Assembly: GCA_033722375.1 (NCBI GenBank)
Contig: JAWVZB010000013.1
Coordinates: 1 to 40,830 of the forward strand
Source of the DNA: JAWVZB01 sp033722375
GTDB taxonomy: Bacteria; Actinomycetota; Nitriliruptoria; Nitriliruptorales; Nitriliruptoraceae
Length of the DNA stretch: 40,830 bases
Direction of reading: 5' to 3'
Both the position numbers and the translations under genes were made by a program. Every line of letters starts with the position of its first letter. The stretch's first letter is position 1. Below are positions 37,014 to 40,830 of the stretch, piece by piece. The notes beneath the pieces were generated by a model. It was not told the DNA's origin, did no database searches, and saw only the letters and a list, made by a program, of their open reading frames with translations.

Positions 37014-37802
37014 TCAGCCGTCGACGACGACGTCCGACTGGAGGTCCCGCGGAGGGAAGACGTGTCCGAGGTAGTCGTAGACGAGCGCTTGGCCGTCGCC
37101 GCCGCAGCCGTCGCCGAACCCGTTCAGCTGCGACGAGCTCGGGTCGTAGACCATGACGTCGCCGCTCCAGGTGAAGCGTTGTTCGTCGCCCCTCAGCGAG
37201 GCCAGCGGGAACGTGATCGAAACGGTGGTGGCATCCTCGGAGACCTCGACCTCCGAAGCGCCCTCGGGCGGCGGCTTGCGGAACGGGTCGTTCTCCGGTG
37301 ACGGGGGCTCGGTTCCGAGCTCGGCCTCGTCGAACGTGGGCGAGCGCCATCGTCCGCCGTCGCGTACGAGCAGGAGGACCTTGGCCGGCTCCTCGCCGAC
37401 GGCCGGCCAGGCGGTCTGGAGGTTGATCTGGACCATCAGATCGCTGTTCTCGGGGAGTGGATCGTGGAACGTTGCGGTCACCGCGACCTCACCTGTCTCT
37501 GGGTCACCTTCCCAGGTGATCTGCGCGAGGTCGGCGGGGGCGTCCGGTCCCGCCGCCGGGCCCTCTCCCGGGGGGTCTGCCTGGGTGAGCTCCGCCACGT
37601 CGTCCTCTTCGTCCTCACACGTGGCGGTGACGACCTCTGGTGCTGTAGGTGTCGGTGACGGTGTGGGGGAGGGCGTCGGCGATGGTGTCGGGGCGGGGGT
37701 CGATCGCGGCGTCGGTGAGGAGGCGGCGAGAGGTTCCTCCGCGTTGCTGCATCCCGACAGCATGATCGCCAACGTCGCGATGATCACTCCGAGTGCCCGC
37801 AT
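37014..37802 (-). CDS. Lipoprotein with PT-rich linker
   Basis: About 262 residues. A lipoprotein signal peptide (MRALGVIIATLAIMLSGC) has its lipobox Cys at 18, so the protein is lipid-anchored outside the membrane. Residues 30-55 are a Pro-Thr-Ser repeat (SPTPSPTP). The remaining domain is acidic and beta-rich, with Cys pairs near each end (TATCEDEED and DGCGGDGQ), possibly disulfide-linked. I do not recognise the domain. I start at ATG 37802, preceded by GGGG; upstream codons are Arg-rich and unlike a signal peptide. azlC follows, but no functional link is evident. Confidence 0.8.
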   Translation of the reverse strand: MRALGVIIATLAIMLSGCSNAEEPLAASSPTPRSTPAPTPSPTPSPTPSPTPTAPEVVTATCEDEEDDVAELTQADPPGEGPAAGPDAPADLAQITWEGDPETGEVAVTATFHDPLPENSDLMVQINLQTAWPAVGEEPAKVLLLVRDGGRWRSPTFDEAELGTEPPSPENDPFRKPPPEGASEVEVSEDATTVSITFPLASLRGDEQRFTWSGDVMVYDPSSSQLNGFGDGCGGDGQALVYDYLGHVFPPRDLQSDVVVDG

Positions 37803-37839
37803 CGATATCCCCTGCCCCTGGTGACGAGATCGGCAGCGG

Positions 37840-37845
37840 AACCTA
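37840..37845 (-). promoter_or_regulatory. Candidate -10 element (TAGGTT) of the lipoprotein gene
   Basis: On the minus strand, with predicted start near 37833 and a leader of about 30 bases. Confidence 0.4.
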
Positions 37846-37952
37846 GAGCGCTCCGGAGGCGCACGCCCGCATCTCGAACGGGATGGCACCTCGGGGACGT
37901 CGCTGGGGTGTGGCGCCTCAGAGGCCGCTCAGTCGGGAGTGAACCGGCGGTC

Positions 37953-37958
37953 TAGAGT
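37953..37958 (+). promoter_or_regulatory. Candidate -10 element (TAGAGT) of the VOC gene
   Basis: The predicted start near 37965 leaves a 19-base leader with GAGAGG before GTG 37984. It is divergent from the lipoprotein promoter. Confidence 0.45.
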
Positions 37959-37983
37959 GTGCTCGCCAACAGAGAGGTATCCG

Positions 37984-38355
37984 GTGAGCAAGGTGGTGCA
38001 CTACGAGATCCCGGTCGACGATCCGGAGCGGGCGCAGCGCTTCTACTCGAAGGTGTTCGGATGGGAGTTCGAGAACTGGGGCGGTGAAGGTGGTTACTGG
38101 CTCACCCCGGGGGGTGTCGAGGAGGAGCCGGGCGTCGGCGGGGCGCTCATCTCGCGATCTGATCTGCATCGGGCTCCAGTGGTGATCGTCGGGGTCGAGT
38201 CGGTCGAAGCTGCCTTGCAGGAGGCGGAGTCCGCGGGAGCGGAGGTCGTCCATCCGAAGACGTCGATCCCCGGTGTGGGCTACTCGGGCTACCTCCGAGA
38301 CCCCGAAGGCAACGTCGTGGGCGTGTTCGAGCCCGACGACTCCGCGTCGGTCTGA
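37984..38355 (+). CDS. VOC family protein (glyoxalase/bleomycin-resistance fold)
   Basis: A 123-residue protein starting at GTG 37984 after GAGAGG. Two beta-alpha-beta-beta-beta units are clear: KVVHYEIPVDDPERAQRFYSKVFGWEFENW and a second ending GYLRDPEGNVVGVFE. The possible metal ligands are His in VVHYEI and Glu in GVFEPDD. Members catalyse metal-dependent opening or transfer on small molecules, or bind antibiotics. The substrate cannot be read. It is divergent from the lipoprotein gene. Confidence 0.9.
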   Translation: MSKVVHYEIPVDDPERAQRFYSKVFGWEFENWGGEGGYWLTPGGVEEEPGVGGALISRSDLHRAPVVIVGVESVEAALQEAESAGAEVVHPKTSIPGVGYSGYLRDPEGNVVGVFEPDDSASV

Positions 38356-38613
38356 CGAGACCGGAGTTCAGCCGCGCCTGGCCGCCGCGCTGCAGGTCAG
38401 CGGCGTGCCTCCATGGACGGTGCCGAGTCCCGGTGGCAGACGAAACGCCCCGCCGGGGGCGGAGCGCGTAGGGAGGGATTCTAGCACAAGGGTCACCTCG
38501 ATCCCAAATCGACCGTGTCGGTGCCGAACGACCCATCGGACGGGGTCTCTCGACCCTGTCTTCGAAGGTGGCGGGGCGTAGAGGCTGGAGGGAGCGTGAT
38601 CGGGGAGGCCGAC
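38356..38613. other. Intergenic region with one hairpin, no gene seen
   Basis: This 258-base stretch holds a stem CGCCCC/GGGGCG (38446-38461) followed, on the minus strand, by TTTCG, a weak terminator shape. No conserved RNA, tRNA or coding frame was recognised. The last 30 bases carry GGAGGGA and GGGGAGG, the ribosome-binding signals of the next gene. Confidence 0.5.
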
Positions 38614-39039
38614 ATGTCGCGAACGTTGCCGGTGTGGTCGGGAGGGGGCGGGCCCCGGGTGGTGATCGAGAACCATGACGCCGATGCAGCTCAGGCGGTG
38701 GCGACGCTCCTCCGCGACCGGGGGTTCGACGTCGCGATCTGCGGCGGCCCCCTCCGTGAAGGCACGTCAGCCTGTCCGCTGCTCGAAGAGGGCACCTGCG
38801 CCGTCGTCGAGGACGCTGACGCCGTCCTGTACGACCTCGACCCGGACCGCGCCCGAGACCGGACGCTGCTCGCGTTGATGCAGCGCTGGTACCCGGGGAA
38901 GACCGTGGTGACCGAGCTCAGCCACGCGAAGGCCAGGCGGTACGAGGACCTGCTCGCCGACGTCTACGTGGTGGCGCCGTACTCGCCGGAGCACCTCCGG
39001 GATGCGGTGGTGGAGGCGTCCGCCACGACGACACGATGA
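38614..39039 (+). CDS. Receiver-like protein (degenerate response-regulator fold)
   Basis: A 141-residue protein starting at ATG 38614 after GGGGAGG; an upstream GTG at 38596 is possible. The layout resembles a CheY-like receiver: VVIENHDADAAQAVATLLRDRGFDVAIC as strand 1 and helix 1, AVLYDLDPD with Asp74/Asp76 at the phosphorylation strand, then TVVTELS and VYVVAPYSPEHLRDAVVEA at the end. The acidic pocket near the first strand is replaced by N-H-D. An inserted loop holds three Cys (43, 54, 62). No output domain. It overlaps the next gene by four bases. The fold is inferred from pattern only. Confidence 0.55.
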   Translation: MSRTLPVWSGGGGPRVVIENHDADAAQAVATLLRDRGFDVAICGGPLREGTSACPLLEEGTCAVVEDADAVLYDLDPDRARDRTLLALMQRWYPGKTVVTELSHAKARRYEDLLADVYVVAPYSPEHLRDAVVEASATTTR

Positions 39040-39470
39040 TGTCGAGCCGGACCGCGTGGGTTGACCAGCACGGACTGCGGGTGCTCGATCGCGAGCAGTG
39101 CTTCACCCACCTCGAACGGTCCGCCTACGGCCGGTTGGCGTTCACCCGTGGCGACCGATGTCTCGTCCTCCCGGTGGTGCACGCCGTCGTGGACGACTCG
39201 ATCTGCTTCCGGAGCTCCATCGGCACCAAGATCGGTGAGGCGGCGGTCGGGGTCCACTGCTCCTTCCAAGTCGACGACTTCGATGCGGGCAGCGGCGAGG
39301 GATGGAGTGTGCTGGCACACGGCCCGCTGACCATCGTCCGTGACCCGAGCCAGGTCCAACGCCTCGAGCAGATGGGGGTCGAATCGCCGGTTCGGGGCGC
39401 TTCCCAAGGACGCTGGGTCGGGATGGCCGTGGAGGAGATATCGGGCCGCGAGCTGCTCCGGCAGCCATAG
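39036..39470 (+). CDS. Pyridoxamine 5'-phosphate oxidase-fold protein
   Basis: A 144-residue flavin-binding split-barrel protein. The sequence follows the Pyridox_ox_2 pattern: REQCFTHLERSAYGRLAFTRGDRCLVLPVVHAVVDDSICFRS, then GTKIGEA and FQVDDFDAGSGEGWSVLAHG. These proteins bind FMN or F420 and often act in redox of small molecules rather than in vitamin B6 synthesis. The start is ATG 39036 within ATGATG, overlapping the receiver-like gene's stop; ATG 39039 is also possible. Translational coupling suggests a partner role with the receiver-like protein. A tRNA follows 60 bases after the stop. Confidence 0.87.
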   Translation: MMSSRTAWVDQHGLRVLDREQCFTHLERSAYGRLAFTRGDRCLVLPVVHAVVDDSICFRSSIGTKIGEAAVGVHCSFQVDDFDAGSGEGWSVLAHGPLTIVRDPSQVQRLEQMGVESPVRGASQGRWVGMAVEEISGRELLRQP

Positions 39471-39514
39471 CTCCGCAGGCTCTTGTGGGCCACGGACGGA
39501 CCGAGCTGCCGCCG

Positions 39515-39520
39515 TAGACT
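39515..39520 (+). promoter_or_regulatory. Candidate -10 element (TAGACT) of the CAU tRNA
   Basis: The predicted +1 near 39527 is four bases before the mature tRNA 5' end at 39531. Same TANNNT pattern as the protein genes. Confidence 0.4.
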
Positions 39521-39530
39521 CCACGTCTCG

Positions 39531-39604
39531 GGGCCCGTAGCTCAATCGGTCAGAGCAGCGGACTCATAATCCGTTGGTTCCAGGTTCGATCCCTGGCGGG
39601 CCCA
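39531..39604 (+). tRNA. tRNA with CAT anticodon (elongator Met, possibly Ile2)
   Basis: It folds as a complete cloverleaf of 74 bases. The acceptor GGGCCCG pairs with CGGGCCC, the anticodon stem is CGGAC/ATCCG around CTCATAA, and the T-stem is CCAGG/CCTGG with loop TTCGATC. The discriminator is A; CCA is not encoded (CCG follows). The CAT anticodon can belong to elongator tRNA-Met or to tRNA-Ile2 modified by lysidine. The identity elements were not checked further, so I leave both open, with Met slightly favoured. Confidence 0.93.
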
Positions 39605-39611
39605 CCGCACA

Positions 39612-39629
39612 ACGGCCAATCTAGGCCGT
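39612..39629 (+). terminator. Hairpin directly after the tRNA
   Basis: ACGGCC (39612-39617) and GGCCGT (39624-39629) enclose a six-base loop, eight bases after the tRNA 3' end; ATT follows. It likely marks the transcript end. Confidence 0.5.
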
Positions 39630-39670
39630 ATTCGGCCATTTGGCGAGTGGAGCCGTCGGGCCCGAAGGCC

Positions 39671-39694
39671 TTGACAGCCAAGTTGACAGCCAAG
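39671..39694. repeat. Tandem 12-base duplication TTGACAGCCAAG
   Basis: Two exact copies (39671-39682 and 39683-39694), followed by TTGGGA. Each copy starts with TTGACA, the canonical -35 sequence. It lies 67 bases after the tRNA. No gene begins nearby on this strand. Confidence 0.85.
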
Positions 39695-39816
39695 TTGGGA
39701 GGGGACCCCGAAGTTTCCAGGTTGTCCCTGCGCCGCCCAGCTTCAAGCGGCACGGGTGGGCTGATCCCGCGAAGGTCAGGGTGGGCCGCACGTGGGTGAG
39801 AGCACCTGCGGGATCG

Positions 39817-40830
39817 TCAATTCGGCCTTTGCCAGCGCCAGGTCGTACGCGAGTGGCCTTCGTGGGCGCTGCCGATGAGGTAGACGGCTTCGTCGGTCGC
39901 GACCAGGGTTCCGTCGATCATCTCGACCTCTCCCTCGGCTGCGGGTCGTCCCCAGTGGGTCGTGATCGGGGTCTCGATCTCGTCGAAGGTCTTGGTGGTC
40001 GGGTTGAACACGGCGGCCTGGCCGCAGTACCACAGGAACACCGATCCATCGCCCAGTGTGGCGTTGCGCGGGTAGCACTCTCCGAAGACGACCGGCACTT
40101 GTTCTAGTTCTTCCCAGCGGTTCTCGTCGGGGTGGTAGAGCGCTGCGCGGGTGTCGTAGTCGTAGCCGAGAACCGCGCCCTCGGCGGTGCGTGCGACCCC
40201 GGCGGCTTGGGGGGTGAGGTCGACGGGTGGCAGGCGACGCCAGTTGTCAGATACCGGGTCGTAGGCGGCACCGACCGCGGTCGGGGTGTTGCTGCGGTTG
40301 TTACCGTCGAGGTCGGCACCGAACACCACCAGCTCGTCGCCGGTCCAGACACCGTTGCCCTGGTCGAGCACGAGGGGAGCGGGTGCGATGTCCCGCCACT
40401 GTCCTGATGCCGGATCGAACGCGACCCCGCGATTGTGGGCGAACCGCCGCGAGGTCGTGCCCCAGATGATCCACTCGTCCCCGGACCACACGTTCGCGAA
40501 GGGTTCGTGCGGGGCGTCGACCGGCGGTGGCGGGAGCGCCTGCCAGGTTCCCGTGGCTGGGTCGTAGGCGGCTGCCTGTTCGTTGCCGTAGAGCAGCAGA
40601 TGTTCGCCGGTCCAGACCGCATCCTCGGATCCGGCCTCGAAGGGTGCCGCCTCGGCGCACTCCCAGCCGTCATCGTCTGCTGGGAGCACGAACGTGTTGC
40701 GGTGGTTGCGGCCTCCGAAGTTGGTCTCGCCACCGACCGTGACGAGTTGGCTGCCGGTCCACACCGCTGCGGGACGGGCGCGGGTCGCGGGCAGGGCGGG
40801 AAGCGCTTCCCAGGCGGCGGGCACGCCATC
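39817..40830 (-). CDS. Kelch-like beta-propeller protein, 5' end outside window
   Basis: The frame is open from the right edge to the stop at 39817, giving about 337 residues. Kelch-type repeats recur: AVWTGSQLVTVGGETN, AVWTGEHLLLYGNEQAAAYDPATGTWQALPP, VWSGDEWIIWGTTSRR, GVWTGDELVVFGADLDG and later units, each with the Asp-x-x-x-x-x-Trp spacing of blades. About six blades are seen, enough for a closed or nearly closed propeller. The start and any signal peptide lie beyond the window, so whether it is secreted is unknown. The frames at 40104-40829 in other registers are shadows. Confidence 0.8.
   Translation of the reverse strand, partial: DGVPAAWEALPALPATRARPAAVWTGSQLVTVGGETNFGGRNHRNTFVLPADDDGWECAEAAPFEAGSEDAVWTGEHLLLYGNEQAAAYDPATGTWQALPPPPVDAPHEPFANVWSGDEWIIWGTTSRRFAHNRGVAFDPASGQWRDIAPAPLVLDQGNGVWTGDELVVFGADLDGNNRSNTPTAVGAAYDPVSDNWRRLPPVDLTPQAAGVARTAEGAVLGYDYDTRAALYHPDENRWEELEQVPVVFGECYPRNATLGDGSVFLWYCGQAAVFNPTTKTFDEIETPITTHWGRPAAEGEVEMIDGTLVATDEAVYLIGSAHEGHSRTTWRWQRPN

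Noticed and set aside
39550..39753. 67-codon minus-strand ORF over the CAU tRNA
   Set aside because: Its end is the antisense of the tRNA (a common false call) and the rest is the tandem repeat read in reverse.
1..40830. CRISPR arrays, insertion sequences, rRNA, prophage genes
   Set aside because: No regularly spaced repeats, transposase motifs, ribosomal RNA segments or phage structural genes were seen anywhere in the window.

Overview
The window is about 40.8 kb of very GC-rich (by eye about 70%) bacterial chromosome. It is densely packed, with many 4-base start/stop overlaps and GTG starts. A qcrC-qcrA-qcrB bc complex with a three-helix Rieske subunit and a diheme cytochrome c, together with the dnaG-sigma pair and actinobacterial-type families, points to an aerobic actinobacterium. 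A deep-branching class such as Nitriliruptoria is a guess, not shown here. There is no CRISPR array, insertion sequence, prophage or plasmid gene.

Layout. 0-3.1 kb: 3' part of dnaG, a 62-residue gene and the primary sigma factor (remnant of the macromolecular-synthesis locus). 3.1-9 kb: two membrane proteins around an unusual tandem palindrome, an HTH plus LAGLIDADG-like protein, a small Rieske protein and an MmpL-type exporter split into two overlapping genes. 9-15.6 kb: an MGT-type glycosyltransferase, DUF488, a DJ-1/PfpI protein, a macro-domain protein divergent from a rhodanese and a DUF3105-like membrane protein, an ATP-grasp enzyme and an MDR oxidoreductase. 15.6-18.9 kb: an O-antigen-ligase-like protein with a TPR tail, tRNA-Asn, a double-ACT protein and a DsbA-family protein. 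19-24.7 kb: NfeD protease and slipin, then qcrCAB and a small multi-histidine membrane protein, all on the minus strand. 24.8-28.6 kb: a thiamine-binding protein, EamA transporter, DNA glycosylase, thiE and an AIR-synthase-like protein. 28.6-34.6 kb: a six-hairpin glycosidase-like enzyme, a crotonase, GT2, a BON protein and an acyl-CoA dehydrogenase. 34.7-40.8 kb: DoxX, DUF5655, azlCD, a PT-rich lipoprotein, VOC, a receiver-like protein plus a PPOX-fold protein, a CAU tRNA and a truncated kelch-like protein.

The genes are mostly housekeeping or metabolic and do not form one pathway. The clearest functional group is respiration: NfeD/slipin membrane quality control upstream of the bc complex. 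The most informative signal outside the genes is a recurrent TA(G/C)NNT hexamer just upstream of about 20 transcription-unit starts. In three cases it sits exactly where a leaderless mRNA would start at the start codon, and in two cases its TAG is the stop codon of the preceding gene. No single clearly novel system was identified. The best candidates for follow-up are the tandem palindrome at 4012-4062, the split MmpL with YhgE-like repeats, the terminator/promoter overlap at 10918-10949 and the AIRS-like plus glycosidase-like gene pair.
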